DNA of 64,000 nucleotides. Origin: Paracoccus aminovorans. GTDB taxonomy: Bacteria > Pseudomonadota > Alphaproteobacteria > Rhodobacterales > Rhodobacteraceae. A program made the translations under genes and the position numbers. Below, in pieces: positions 36,087-45,801 of this stretch. The stretch covers positions 1 to 64,000 of the forward strand of contig NZ_LN832562.1 in the NCBI RefSeq assembly GCF_900005615.1, in the 5' to 3' direction. Each line of letters starts with the position of its first letter. The stretch's first letter is position 1. The notes under the pieces were generated by a model. It did no database searches. It was not told the origin of the DNA and was given only the letters and a program-made list of their open reading frames with translations.

Positions 36087-36241
36087 GGCTGCCGAAAAGG
36101 ACCTCCGAGAGGCGGTCGGGGCGGAAAATCGTTCCGGGTCCGACCAGGATCGGCCGGACAGCAGGCCATTTTCGGGCGATCCCAGACGACCTTCCCGCTT
36201 CTTTGCCATTCTGCCGCGTCGCGGAGATTGTTCGGCAGGCT
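36087..36241 (+). repeat. 155-bp intergenic repeat, copy B
   Basis: Begins GGCTGCCGAAAAGG and ends with the inverted form of AGCCTGCCGAACAATC, giving imperfect terminal inverted repeats. The internal core AATCGTTCCGGGTCCGACC is shared with copies A and C. The element fills nearly all of the 167-bp gap between two convergent genes. Confidence 0.65.
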
Positions 36242-36242
36242 G

Positions 36243-37235
36243 CTAGTCCCGCCGCTCGGCCAGGGCCACGATCTCGGCGTGGCTGAGCCCCAGGCGGCGG
36301 CGCAGCCCGTCGCGGAAGGCCCGGCGCATGATGCGGCGATAGCGCGCCGCGTCGGGCCCGTAGTGTCGCGCCCGGCGGTGCCATTTCAGCGCCAGCAGCG
36401 GCAGCAGCGGCCAGAACCACGGCCCCGCCGCCACCCGATAGGCCAGAAGCGTGTTGCGGTGGATGTAATACACCTTCCACAGCGGCCGCAGCACCATATG
36501 GCCGCCGGTATGCACGGCGCCGGTGTCGTGCTCGAAACGCAGTTCCGGCAGGAAGCCGATGCGCAGTCCCTTGCGCCGCATCTCCAGCGTATAGAGCTGG
36601 TCGTCGCCATAGATGAACAGCCGCTCGTCCGGATAACCCGCCCGCGCGAAACAGGCCCGCGACAGGAACAGGCCGACGAAGGAGCTCATGTCGATCTCGA
36701 CCGGATCCGAGCCGGCGTCGTAGGTCCGGTCGTCGATGTAGAAGCCGCCGCGGCCGCCGCCGACCAGGGTGCGCAGGAATTCGGGCAGCCGCCAGAACGG
36801 GTTGCGATAGGGCCGGTTCATCTCGCAGACCTGGCCCGAGGGCGTCAGCACCGCCGCCCCCAGCGCGTCCCAGCCGCCCAGGTCCAGCGCCCGGAACCGC
36901 GCCATCGTGCCCGGGAACGGGCGGCCGTCGTCGTCCATGACCACGATCCAGTCGGGGTCGTGGTGCTGGACCAGCTGGCGCAGGCCATGGGCGAAGCCGC
37001 CGGCGCCGCCCAGGTTCTCGGGGCTGCGCATGACGACGAAACGCGGGTCGTCCACGCTTTCCAGATAATCCCCGGTGCCGTCGGTCGAGGCGTTGTCGAA
37101 GACCAGCACATGGTCCAGGTCCTCGGCCAGCAGCCGGGCGATGGTGACGCGCAGCTTCTCTTGCCGGTTGTGGGTGACGACCAGGGCGGCGATTCGCAGG
37201 CGGTCGCGATCCGGCAGGTCTGGGCTTGCGCGCAT
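36243..37235 (-). CDS. Family 2 glycosyltransferase
   Basis: 330 residues. GT-A fold: VVTHNRQEKLRVTIARL, DNASTDGT, NLGGAGGFAHG and the metal-binding WIVVMDDDGRP. The NLGGAGGFAHG motif is seen in GlfT/rhamnosyl-type transferases acting on cell-surface glycans. The C-terminus is basic with one or two hydrophobic stretches, so it may be membrane associated. No other sugar genes adjoin it. Confidence 0.88.
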   Translation of the reverse strand: MRASPDLPDRDRLRIAALVVTHNRQEKLRVTIARLLAEDLDHVLVFDNASTDGTGDYLESVDDPRFVVMRSPENLGGAGGFAHGLRQLVQHHDPDWIVVMDDDGRPFPGTMARFRALDLGGWDALGAAVLTPSGQVCEMNRPYRNPFWRLPEFLRTLVGGGRGGFYIDDRTYDAGSDPVEIDMSSFVGLFLSRACFARAGYPDERLFIYGDDQLYTLEMRRKGLRIGFLPELRFEHDTGAVHTGGHMVLRPLWKVYYIHRNTLLAYRVAAGPWFWPLLPLLALKWHRRARHYGPDAARYRRIMRRAFRDGLRRRLGLSHAEIVALAERRD

Positions 37236-37510
37236 CTGGGGCTTTCGTCCTTTCTGGCGCCTTCGCCGGCAGGGCCGGGCCGCGCTGCGCGGCCTGACTA
37301 GCGGATCGCCGCCGGCCGAACAAGCAGCGGGCGCGGAAAATGCGCGGCCGGTTCAAGGAAACGCTTGCAATGCGGTGCGAATTCCGGCATGCCGGCTCTG
37401 TTCACGCTGTTGCGAGAACGCAGTTTGATGTCCGGGCCCCTCTGGCGGACGTGGCGGCACGTTCGTGATGTCGGCATCGATCTTTGACCAGCCGCCTGGA
37501 ACTTTTTCAC

Positions 37511-38602
37511 ATGACGCAGGGAAGCAATCCTCTTTCGGGGAGCGGCATCGGTGGCCGGGCGCCTCGCCCCACCGTGCAATATTTCACTTGGGCCTTCATC
37601 GTCACCGTCCTTGGACTGGCGCTTGGCGCCTTCCTGGGCTGGGAGTCGACCGGAACGGTCGGCGGCACGCTGTCCGTTTTCTTCATCTGCGCCGTGCTCG
37701 CGGTGCTGGAAATCTCGCTGTCCTTCGACAATGCGATCGTGAATGCCAACAAGCTCAAGGACATGACGCCGGTCTGGCAGCGGCGCTTCCTGACCTGGGG
37801 CATCATCATCGCCGTCTTCGGGATGCGGATCATCTTTCCGCTGCTGATCGTGGTCATCGCGGCCAAGATCGGGCCGTGGCAGGCCATGGTGCTGGCGGCG
37901 ACGCAGCCGGACGAATATTCGCGCATCATGCATGACGCGCATCTGCCCATCGCGGCCTTCGGCGGCACCTTCCTGATGATGGTCGGCCTGTCGTTCTTCT
38001 TCGACCACGAAAAGGACGTCCACTGGGTCAAGTGGCTGGAAGACAAGATGCAGCGCTATGCCACCATCCGCGGCATCGAGGTCGCGGTGGTGCTGGTGAC
38101 GGTGCTGATCTTCTCGCGCTTCCTGGAGGGGGCCGAATCGCAGGTCTTCTTCAGCTCGGCGATCTGGGGCCTCCTGACCTTCCTGCTGGTCGAGGTGCTG
38201 GGCGGGCTGCTGGACAGCAGCCAGCAGACGCTGCAGGCCGGCGCCAAGGGCGGTCTGGGCGCGTTCCTGTATCTGGAAGTGCTGGACGCGTCCTTCAGCT
38301 TCGACGGCGTGATCGGCGCCTTCGCGCTGACGCACAACCTGTTCGTCATCGCCATCGGCCTGGGCATCGGCGCCATGTATGTGCGCTCCATGACCATCAT
38401 GCTGGTCGATCGCGGCACGCTGGCCGAATACCGCTTCCTGGAGCATGGCGCCTTCTATGCCATCATCGCGTTGTCGGTCATCATGTTCGTGCAGCCGCTG
38501 GTGCATATCCCCGAGGTCATCACCGGCCTGGGCGGTGCGACGCTGATCGGCATCTCGTTCTGGTCCTCGATCCGCTGGAACCGTCACAACCACAAGGCGT
38601 AA
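37511..38602 (+). CDS. DUF475/TerC-like integral membrane protein
   Basis: 363 residues with about eight or nine helices. Two internal repeats of acidic membrane motifs, EISLSFDNAIVNANKL and DASFSFDGVIGAFAL, are typical of TerC/DUF475 proteins, which are linked to metal export and tellurite or stress phenotypes. The ATG at 37511 is preferred over an upstream TTG at 37484. A 12-bp palindrome CCGGCATGCCGG (37384-37395) lies in the 275-bp upstream gap. Followed by a strong terminator. Confidence 0.85.
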   Translation: MTQGSNPLSGSGIGGRAPRPTVQYFTWAFIVTVLGLALGAFLGWESTGTVGGTLSVFFICAVLAVLEISLSFDNAIVNANKLKDMTPVWQRRFLTWGIIIAVFGMRIIFPLLIVVIAAKIGPWQAMVLAATQPDEYSRIMHDAHLPIAAFGGTFLMMVGLSFFFDHEKDVHWVKWLEDKMQRYATIRGIEVAVVLVTVLIFSRFLEGAESQVFFSSAIWGLLTFLLVEVLGGLLDSSQQTLQAGAKGGLGAFLYLEVLDASFSFDGVIGAFALTHNLFVIAIGLGIGAMYVRSMTIMLVDRGTLAEYRFLEHGAFYAIIALSVIMFVQPLVHIPEVITGLGGATLIGISFWSSIRWNRHNHKA

Positions 38603-38622
38603 GCCGCGCATAACCCGATCCC

Positions 38623-38654
38623 GGCCGCCGCCCCGCAAGGGCGGCGGCCTTTTT
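38623..38654 (+). terminator. Intrinsic terminator after DUF475 gene
   Basis: An 11-bp perfect stem GGCCGCCGCCC / GGGCGGCGGCC with loop CGCAA, followed by TTTTT. Confidence 0.88.
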
Positions 38655-38702
38655 GCTGCGCCGATTTTCTGCTAGGGTCGCAGCCAAAGGAAAGGTCGCC
38701 GC

Positions 38703-39650
38703 TTGCGTTATCTCGTTGCCCTGGTTCTTGCCGCCGTCCTTCTGGCGCTGATCTGGTTCGCCGCCGGCTGGTGGCGCGGCAAGGCCGTCGCCGATACCGG
38801 CGCGGATGTGCAGGTGCTGTACCAGGTGCCCCGGGCGCTGCCCGAAGGGCCGCTGCGGGTCTATCACCTGGGCCACAGCCTGGTCGGGCGCGACATGCCG
38901 GCGATGCTGGCGCAGATGGCCGGGCAGGGTCACGACTACGCGTTGCAGCTGGGCTGGGGCGCGGCGCTGAGCGAGCATTGGCGCGGTCCGGAGGCGGTCA
39001 ACGGCTATGCCCAGGAAAACGCCACCCCGCATCACCGCGAGGCGCATGAGGCGCTGGAAAGCGGCGCATACGACGCCTTCGTCATGACCGAGATGGTGGG
39101 GCTGAAGGACGCCATCGCCTACAAGGACAGCCGCAACGCGGTCGGAAAATGGGCGGCCGAGGCTGCCGCCCGCAACCCTCAGGGCCAGATCTTTCTTTAC
39201 GAAAGCTGGCATCCGCTCGACGACCCCCAGGACTGGCTGGCCCGGTTGCCGGAGGATCTGGAAACCATGTGGAAGCCCGACCTGTTGTGGCCGGCCGCCC
39301 GCGCTGCCGGCAAGCCGGTCTGGCTGATCCCGGCCGGGCAGGTCATGGCGGCCGTGGTGCGCGAGGCCGAGGCCGGCGGCATCGCCGAGCTGACCGCGCG
39401 CGAGCAGCTTTTCGCCCGCAACCCGGACGGCTCGCTAGACACGATCCATCTCAACGACCTGGGGACCTATATCGTGGCGCTGACGCATTACGCGGTGCTT
39501 TATGGCCGCAGCCCCGTCGGCTTGCCGGCGGCGCTGGCCAAGGCCGATGGCAGCCCTGCGCACGCCCCGTCCCCGGAACTGGCGCGGCGGCTGCAGGACA
39601 TCGTCTGGCAGGTGGTGCGCGCCCAGCCGCTGACCGGGATTGCCCCGTAA
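38703..39650 (+). CDS. Membrane-anchored SGNH-hydrolase-like protein
   Basis: 315 residues. One N-terminal transmembrane helix (about 4-24) anchors a periplasmic domain. VYHLGHSLVG offers a Ser in a GHS block I-like context, and DTIHLNDLG near the C-terminus has the DxxH spacing of block V. This suggests an SGNH/GDSL esterase fold, but the match is loose. The start is a TTG, supported by AAAGGAAAGG about 8 bp upstream and the lack of a nearby ATG. Substrate unknown. Confidence 0.62.
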   Translation: MRYLVALVLAAVLLALIWFAAGWWRGKAVADTGADVQVLYQVPRALPEGPLRVYHLGHSLVGRDMPAMLAQMAGQGHDYALQLGWGAALSEHWRGPEAVNGYAQENATPHHREAHEALESGAYDAFVMTEMVGLKDAIAYKDSRNAVGKWAAEAAARNPQGQIFLYESWHPLDDPQDWLARLPEDLETMWKPDLLWPAARAAGKPVWLIPAGQVMAAVVREAEAGGIAELTAREQLFARNPDGSLDTIHLNDLGTYIVALTHYAVLYGRSPVGLPAALAKADGSPAHAPSPELARRLQDIVWQVVRAQPLTGIAP

Positions 39651-39752
39651 ACCCGAAGGCTCTATGCCGGGCGGGTTGAAAGAATGCCCATTGCGCATGT
39701 CGGCGATTGCGCGCCTTTTGCGGGCATCTGCCTTTGCTGCCAGGGGGTTCCG

Positions 39753-40265
39753 ATGCTGACCGGATTGGTGCTGTTCTATGTCGGTGCGGTGCTGTTTCTC
39801 AACGGCCTATGGCTGTTGGGCCGGATCGCGGACCGCGAGATCGTGGTGATCAACCTGGTCACCGCGCTGGTCTCGGGGGCTTCGGTGCTGCACGACGCCT
39901 TCGGCGCCGGCGCTTCTGCGGCCAGCATCCGCAACGGCGCGCTGAGCCTTTTGTTCTGCACCACCTATCTGTGGGTCGCCTACAACCGCTTCTCCGGCGC
40001 CGACGGCCGCGGCTTGGGCTGGTTCAGCCTGTTCGTCGCCATCACCGCCGTGCCGGTGACCCTGCGCGCCCTGGCCGACGCCGGCAGCGCCACCGAGCTG
40101 TGGCTGGCGCTGAACTGGGCGGTCTGGGGCGTCCTTTGGTTCATGTATTTCCTGCTGCTGGCGCAGGGCCGCCCGATCCAGCGGCAGACCGCCTGGGTCA
40201 CACTGCTGGCCGGGATCTTCACCGGCTGGCTGCCCGGCTTCCTGCTGCTGGACGGGCTGATCTGA
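39753..40265 (+). CDS. AmiS/UreI family transporter
   Basis: 170 residues with six predicted helices. The start, MLTGLVLFYVGAVLFLNGLWLLGRIADREI, is typical of the AmiS/UreI family of urea or short-amide channels. No urease, amidase or amide-binding gene is present nearby, so its substrate is open. Stop codon directly abuts the converging dehydrogenase-epimerase gene (TGATCA). Confidence 0.87.
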   Translation: MLTGLVLFYVGAVLFLNGLWLLGRIADREIVVINLVTALVSGASVLHDAFGAGASAASIRNGALSLLFCTTYLWVAYNRFSGADGRGLGWFSLFVAITAVPVTLRALADAGSATELWLALNWAVWGVLWFMYFLLLAQGRPIQRQTAWVTLLAGIFTGWLPGFLLLDGLI

Positions 40266-42350
40266 TCACCAGAACAGATGTGCCTCGTCGATGGCGCGGC
40301 GCCAGAAGGCGTCGCGGTCCGATTCCGGCACCCAGCCCAGCAGCCGCTTGGGCTTCTGGTTGTCGAAGGGCGACAGGTGCCCGCGCGATTTCCAGTCGGC
40401 GAGCGAGGCCGGCGTCGCACCCTTCCTGCGCAAGGCATAGCGTTTCAGCCCCTGCTTGCCGGCATCGACCGCCCAGAGCGCGGTCAGGTTCGAGCCGCTG
40501 ACCTTCAGCCGGGCCCCGGTGCGGGCGTGGATCGCGTCGAAATAGTCGCGGCCCGAAAACATCGGGTCGCCGATCAGGTTGAAGTCCTGGCCCAGGGCCT
40601 CGTCGCGGTCCATCATCGCGATCAGCCCGTCCGAGACGTCGTCGGCCAGCACGAAGGGCAGGATATTGCGGCCGTTGCCCCACAGCCGCACGGCGCCGGC
40701 GCCGTGCCAGCGGCCGATGCCCCAATGCTGCAAGGGCCCGCCGTCGCCCAGCACGATGCCCGGCCGGGCGATCACCAGCCGCAACCCCTGCGCCTGCATG
40801 GCCAGCAGCCGCCTTTCGCCCTCGGCCTTCGAGCGGGCATAGATGTTGCGGGTCTCCATCTCGCCGAAACCGGTGGCCTCGGTGATGGTCCGGCCGGGGT
40901 CCGACATGTCGTATGAGGCGATGGTGCCGGTATGGATCAGCCGGCCGATGCCGGCGCGGATGGCGGCGCGGCCGATGCGCTCGGTCGTGGCCACGTCGTT
41001 GTCCAGCGCCGCCTGCCAGCTCTTGTCGGTCGATTTGGCCAGGTTGAAGACCACGTCCATCCCGGCCATCGCCTCGGCCAGCCCATCCTCGTCGCGCATC
41101 GAGACGCCATGGGTCTCGACATGGTCGGCCAGGTCGGGGAAGGGCCCGTTCTTCCCGCGCGAGACGACGCGCACGTCATGCCCGCGCTCGACCAGCCGCC
41201 GGGTCAGGTTGCGGCCGATGAAGCCGGTGCCGCCGATCACCATGACGCGCGGCTGCGGCGTGCCGATGGGCCGCGCCGGCACCGGCGGCAGCGCCGGCAG
41301 CCGATCCAGCGCCTCGCCGATGCCGGCCATGACGGCGCGCGCCGCATCGGGCGCGAAGCGCGGGTCGGGCCGGCCGCTGCGGATGCCGTCGTAGAAGGCG
41401 GCCACCGTGGCCCGGAAGCTCAGCCCATAGGGGCTTTTCTGGTTCAGCGACGCCGCCTGCCGGACGGCGTTCCGCACCCCCTCGCGCAGATGGGCGCCCG
41501 AGCGGCCCAGTTCCTTCAGCAGCGGGTTCAGCACCAGATCGGCGGTGTTGTCGCGCGCCACCACCAGCGTGTCGGCGGCGAAATCCATCCGCGCCATGCC
41601 CGATGAGCCGCGCAGCGTCACCGAGCGGTCGTCGAAGGTCTCGACCAAGGACAGGGCGATGGTCACGTCGACGTTGCCCGCGTGGGCCAGGATGCGCCAG
41701 CTTTGCGGGCGCTGGTCGCCGCCGGGCAGGGTGATCCACTGGCCCAGGCTGACATGCTCGATCTGCAGCGGGCCGAGAAGGTCGGTCGCCAGCGAGAAGG
41801 GGTGCGGACCCAGCTCCAGAAGCAGGTTCGGCGTCTCGCGCAGCATCCACAGGCTGTAGGGCCCCGACCGCAGCGGCACCAGCGGCAGCGCCCAGTTGAT
41901 CTGCGCGCTGCTGACCAGGCCCAGATCGCCGGTGCTCTTGGCCGCCTTCAGCTTCTCATAGGACGGCAGCGCCAGGAAGTTGTGGCAGGCGCCCAGGTGC
42001 CGGCCGCTGGCGCGGGCGGCTTCGGCCATGGCGTCCACTTCCTCGACCGACAGCGCTACCGGTTTTTCGACCAGCACATGCAGCCCCGCGCCCAGGCATT
42101 TCACCGCAAGGTCGCGGTGCAGGTTCGGCGGCGTCAGGATATGCACCACGTCGCAGACCCCGGCCTCGATCATCTGGTCCAGGTCGGTGAAGGCGGCGAT
42201 GCCATAGCCCGAGGCCAGCGCCTCGGCCGCGTCGCGGGCCGGGTCGCAGACCGCGACCAGCCGCGCCCCGGGCGCAGCCTTGATCGCATCCGCATGCCAC
42301 GAGGCGATGTAGCCGGCGCCGATAATGGCGACGCGCAGGTCCGAGGTCAT
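40266..42350 (-). CDS. Gfo/Idh/MocA dehydrogenase fused to NAD(P)-dependent epimerase/dehydratase
   Basis: 694 residues in two enzyme halves. Residues 1 to about 355 form a Gfo/Idh/MocA oxidoreductase: GAGYIASWHADAI Rossmann motif at 11-23, then VLVEKPVALS with the catalytic EKP. From about 368 an extended SDR begins with GGTGFIGRNL and has the YARSKAEGE active-site YxxxK near 500. Such a pair could oxidise and epimerise one nucleotide sugar. It follows a glycosyltransferase gene by 9 bp, pointing to surface glycan synthesis. A fusion is unusual; no stop or frameshift separates the halves. Confidence 0.88.
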   Translation of the reverse strand: MTSDLRVAIIGAGYIASWHADAIKAAPGARLVAVCDPARDAAEALASGYGIAAFTDLDQMIEAGVCDVVHILTPPNLHRDLAVKCLGAGLHVLVEKPVALSVEEVDAMAEAARASGRHLGACHNFLALPSYEKLKAAKSTGDLGLVSSAQINWALPLVPLRSGPYSLWMLRETPNLLLELGPHPFSLATDLLGPLQIEHVSLGQWITLPGGDQRPQSWRILAHAGNVDVTIALSLVETFDDRSVTLRGSSGMARMDFAADTLVVARDNTADLVLNPLLKELGRSGAHLREGVRNAVRQAASLNQKSPYGLSFRATVAAFYDGIRSGRPDPRFAPDAARAVMAGIGEALDRLPALPPVPARPIGTPQPRVMVIGGTGFIGRNLTRRLVERGHDVRVVSRGKNGPFPDLADHVETHGVSMRDEDGLAEAMAGMDVVFNLAKSTDKSWQAALDNDVATTERIGRAAIRAGIGRLIHTGTIASYDMSDPGRTITEATGFGEMETRNIYARSKAEGERRLLAMQAQGLRLVIARPGIVLGDGGPLQHWGIGRWHGAGAVRLWGNGRNILPFVLADDVSDGLIAMMDRDEALGQDFNLIGDPMFSGRDYFDAIHARTGARLKVSGSNLTALWAVDAGKQGLKRYALRRKGATPASLADWKSRGHLSPFDNQKPKRLLGWVPESDRDAFWRRAIDEAHLFW

Positions 42351-42359
42351 TGCAAACTC

Positions 42360-43322
42360 CTATTTGTACTCGATAATCCGCATATCGTCGCCCCTTCGGC
42401 GACGGCGGTGGAATGTCAGCATCCCCAAGAGGTTGGGGATCTTGGCCAGCGTCAGCAGCGCCGCCTGGTGCAGCGCCATCGGCTTGCCGGCAAGTCCGCG
42501 CCAGGTCTTCCAGAACGAAAGCCCGTAGAGCGCCAGCACCAGCACCGAAAGCCAGGCGCTGGTGAACAGGCCCAGCAGGAAAAGCAGCGGCAGCACCAGT
42601 CCATAGACCCAGACCCGCCGCTGCTCGCGCTTGAAATGCGGCGGATGCATGGCGCCGACCTGGGCGAAGCCATGGCCGTTCCTGATTGTGCGCTGCCACC
42701 ACTGGCCGAAACGGGTCATGGCGGCGTCGTGCCAGGTCATCTGCACCGGCAGCCGCTCCAGTTTCCAGCCGGCCTTGCCGATGCGCAGGCAGAATTCGTC
42801 GTCCTCGGCCGCGATCACCGTCGGGTCGAAGCCGCCGACCTGGCGAAAGGCCGCGACCCGCACCATCATGTCGCCGCCGCAGGCCACGATAGGGCCGGCG
42901 GGGCGGCGCCAATCGACCTCGCACATCTGGTTGTAGACGGTGGCGGTGGGCTGGATCTCGCCCCGCCAGCCGGTCACGATGCCAAGCCGCGCGACGGCCT
43001 GCATGGCGGCGACGCCCGCATCCAGCCAGTCGGCCTCGACCCGGCAGTCGCCGTCGACGAATTGCACCAGGTCCAGTTCGCCCCCGGCCAGCAGCGCCTC
43101 GGCCCCGGCATTGCGGGCGCGGGCGGCGGTGAAGGGGGTCGTCGTGTCCAGTTCGACCACCTCGACGCCGAGCGACCGGGCGAAAGCCACGGAATCGTCG
43201 CGCGAGCCGCTGTCGACATAGACCACGCGGTCGCACAGCGGCACCAGCGAGCGCAGGCAGGCTTTCAGCCTGTCGCCTTCGTTGCGGCCGATGGCCACCG
43301 CACCCAGCGTCGGACGGTGCAT
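42360..43322 (-). CDS. Family 2 glycosyltransferase with C-terminal membrane helices
   Basis: 320 residues. The GT2 start, AVAIGRNEGDRLKACLRSL, is followed by VDSGSRDDSV and a catalytic-site VDGDCRVEADW. Two hydrophobic helices lie about 240-285. Start MHRPTL at 43322 rather than the TTG at 43343. Sits 9 bp before the dehydrogenase-epimerase fusion on the same strand, so the two are likely one transcript. Confidence 0.88.
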   Translation of the reverse strand: MHRPTLGAVAIGRNEGDRLKACLRSLVPLCDRVVYVDSGSRDDSVAFARSLGVEVVELDTTTPFTAARARNAGAEALLAGGELDLVQFVDGDCRVEADWLDAGVAAMQAVARLGIVTGWRGEIQPTATVYNQMCEVDWRRPAGPIVACGGDMMVRVAAFRQVGGFDPTVIAAEDDEFCLRIGKAGWKLERLPVQMTWHDAAMTRFGQWWQRTIRNGHGFAQVGAMHPPHFKREQRRVWVYGLVLPLLFLLGLFTSAWLSVLVLALYGLSFWKTWRGLAGKPMALHQAALLTLAKIPNLLGMLTFHRRRRRGDDMRIIEYK

Positions 43323-43412
43323 GATTCCCCCGGATTGACGCAACCGACGGCAGATTAGCCGCGAGACGGCCGTTTCTGCAATGCGGCGGGGCCTGTCGTT
43401 ATGGGCAAGTGG

Positions 43413-44594
43413 TTAATGCGCCGCGCGCTCGCGGCGCAGGCTTTGCCGGGCCAGGGCCGAGATCAGGTCGGTCTGGGTGACGATGCCGACGATGCGCCCG
43501 CCGTCCAGCACAGGCACGGCATGGCAGTCGCCCGAGGCGAGCATCGGCAGCAGCGTCGCGATGGGGCTGTCCGGGGCGACATGCGGCGGATCGGTCTGCA
43601 TGATCTGTCCGGCCCGCGCCGCCGTGCCCGAGCGGCCCAGCAGGTCTGTCATGGCCGAAAGCAGCCGGCGGTCGTGGCGAAAGGCGTCCTCGCGCGCGCG
43701 GCGGATCAGGTGGATCTGGAAGATCACGCCGCGGAACTGGTCGCCGTTCTCGACCACCGGGACCGAGGTGAAGCCATGCTCGCGGAAAATGTCCGCGACC
43801 ACGGACAGGCGGGTCTGCGGCCCGACGGTCACCAGGTCGCGCGACATGACCTCGGCCACGGTCAGCGGCCCGGCGTGGTGGCTGGCGGCTTGCAGCTCGG
43901 CGGCGCCGATCAGCCGGGCCAGGTCCTCGACGCCCAGGTTCAGCGACTGGCGATAGCGTTGCAGGATCTCGGTCAGCTCGGCCTCGGACAGGCCCAGCCG
44001 CTCCATGGCCGGATGGTCGGCGGTGCCATGCGGGCCGGGGTCCTCGAAATGCCGGAACGGATAGCGCCGGCCGGTCGCCCGGGCGTAGAGCATGGCGATC
44101 ACCACCAGCGCCACCGTGCCGGCCAGCACCGGCGCGACAACGAAGCCGAAGCCCTGCTGCTGAATCGCCTCGGGGTTCAGCGCCGCAGTCATGGCGACGG
44201 CGCCGGCGGGCGGGTGCACGGCGCGCAGCGGCACCATGATCGCGATGGTGGTCCCGACCGCCAGCGCGATGCGCCAGGCCGGATCGGGCACCAGCAGGCA
44301 GGCGATCACGCCAAGGACCGCAGCGGCGACATTGCCCACCACCGCCGACCAGGGTTGCGCCAGCGGGCTGTTCGGCACCGCAAAGACCAGCACCGAGGTC
44401 GCCCCGAAGGGCGCGATCATATAGAGCCCCAGCCGCAGGTCGGTCGCCGGCGACAGCAGGAACAGCCCCGAGATCCCCAGCCCGACCAGCGCCCCGATTC
44501 CCGCCCGCAGCGCTTCGCGCGGCGAGCCGGGGGCGATCGCCGGCCCCAGCGCCAGGGCGATCCGGTGCAGCATGGTCCCGGCCGGTTTCGTCAT
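43413..44594 (-). CDS. HPP family membrane protein with two CBS domains
   Basis: 393 residues. The N-terminal half is an HPP domain of four to five helices that includes the name-giving [12 protein letters not shown]. Residues about 230-390 hold two CBS domains ([12 protein letters not shown] and [14 protein letters not shown]), usual sensors of adenine nucleotides. HPP proteins have been linked to nitrite transport in plastids; the bacterial role is unclear. Divergent from pxpA. Confidence 0.85.
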   Translation of the reverse strand: MTKPAGTMLHRIALALGPAIAPGSPREALRAGIGALVGLGISGLFLLSPATDLRLGLYMIAPFGATSVLVFAVPNSPLAQPWSAVVGNVAAAVLGVIACLLVPDPAWRIALAVGTTIAIMVPLRAVHPPAGAVAMTAALNPEAIQQQGFGFVVAPVLAGTVALVVIAMLYARATGRRYPFRHFEDPGPHGTADHPAMERLGLSEAELTEILQRYRQSLNLGVEDLARLIGAAELQAASHHAGPLTVAEVMSRDLVTVGPQTRLSVVADIFREHGFTSVPVVENGDQFRGVIFQIHLIRRAREDAFRHDRRLLSAMTDLLGRSGTAARAGQIMQTDPPHVAPDSPIATLLPMLASGDCHAVPVLDGGRIVGIVTQTDLISALARQSLRRERAAH

Positions 44595-44770
44595 TGCGCA
44601 CCTTTTCCGATCTGCCCTGCAAATGGGCAGCTGATGCGCGTCATTGTCGCATCGACGACCCGCTGACAAGCCCGCGCGGTCCCGCAAACGCAGATTTTGC
44701 CATGGGAATCCTCTATGAATTGATCGACAACCACAGGGATCGCAAAGCGGCCGCAGTCGGAGGAATCGGG

Positions 44771-45538
44771 ATGAGGATCGACCTGAACAGCGACCTGGGC
44801 GAGGGCTATGGCGCCTGGAGCATGGGCGACGATGCCGCCATGCTGGACATCGTCAGCTCGGCCAATGTGGCCTGCGGCTTTCACGCCGGCGACCCGCTGA
44901 CCATGCTGGCCACGGTGCGCGAGGCGACGGCGCGCGGCGTCGCCATCGGCGCGCATGTCTCCTACCCCGACCGGGTGGGCTTCGGCCGCCGGCCCATGGA
45001 CGTGACCCATGCCGAGCTGGTGGCCGACGTGATCTATCAGATCGGCGCACTGCAGGGCATCTGCGCCGCCGCCGGCACCCGCGTCACCTACGTCAAGCCG
45101 CATGGCGCGCTTTACAACACCATCGCCACCGACGCCCGCCAAGGCGCGGCGGTGATCGAGGGCATCCGCGTCGTCGATCCCGCGCTTGCCCTGATGGGTC
45201 TGGCCGGCACGCCGATCCTGGCCCAGGCGGCCGAGGCCGGCCTGCCCACCATCGCCGAGGCCTTCGCCGACCGCGGCTATCGCCCCGACGGACAGCTGGT
45301 CTCGCGACGCGATCCCGGTGCGGTGTTGCACGACCCCGAGGCCGTCGCCGCCCGAATGCTGCGTCTGGCGACCGAGGGGGCGATCGAGGCGGCGGACGGC
45401 TCGCTCCTGCGGCTGCGCGCCGACAGCATCTGCGTGCATGGCGACAGCCCCGGAGCCGTCGCCATGGCCGTCCGCATCCGCGCCGTGCTGGTCGAGAACG
45501 GCGTCACCATCGCCCCCTTCGCCCCGGGCGCGGCATGA
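44771..45538 (+). CDS. pxpA: 5-oxoprolinase subunit A
   Basis: LamB/YcsF family protein that works with PxpB and PxpC to open 5-oxoproline to glutamate with ATP. 255 residues from [14 protein letters not shown], which is the family start; [12 protein letters not shown] and VKPHGALYN are conserved. GGAGGAATCGGG precedes this ATG. First gene of pxpA, truncated DUF1445, pxpBC and biotin carboxylase, all joined by ATGA overlaps. Confidence 0.94.
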   Translation: MRIDLNSDLGEGYGAWSMGDDAAMLDIVSSANVACGFHAGDPLTMLATVREATARGVAIGAHVSYPDRVGFGRRPMDVTHAELVADVIYQIGALQGICAAAGTRVTYVKPHGALYNTIATDARQGAAVIEGIRVVDPALALMGLAGTPILAQAAEAGLPTIAEAFADRGYRPDGQLVSRRDPGAVLHDPEAVAARMLRLATEGAIEAADGSLLRLRADSICVHGDSPGAVAMAVRIRAVLVENGVTIAPFAPGAA

Positions 45539-45801
45539 CCCCCGACATCGCCATCGCCCGCGCCGCCCGGCTATCCTGCCGCAACGCCCCCCCGCGCCCC
45601 ACGGCGGGGCTGGCGCCGGGCTTTACCCAATGCAACCTGATCGCGCTGCCCCGGGACTGGGCCTGGGACTTCCTGCTGTTCTGGGCCTGCGGCGTGACCC
45701 CGCAGGCGGCGCTGATGGCGTCGAGGCCGCCCTTTGCCATCACCCATGCGCCGGGACACATGTTCATCACCGACGTGCCCGACACGCATTGGCAGGTATG
45801 A
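45535..45801 (+). pseudogene. Truncated DUF1445 (YcsI-like) hydro-lyase remnant
   Basis: 88 residues. [18 protein letters not shown] and [10 protein letters not shown] match the N-terminal part of DUF1445/YcsI proteins, which are normally about 260 residues and often sit in 5-oxoprolinase operons. The remaining two thirds are missing: the frame ends at DTHWQV and pxpB begins at once. ATGA overlaps at both ends keep the reading chain intact, so the short gene is still translated or has been kept to preserve coupling. Function as an enzyme is unlikely. Confidence 0.65.
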
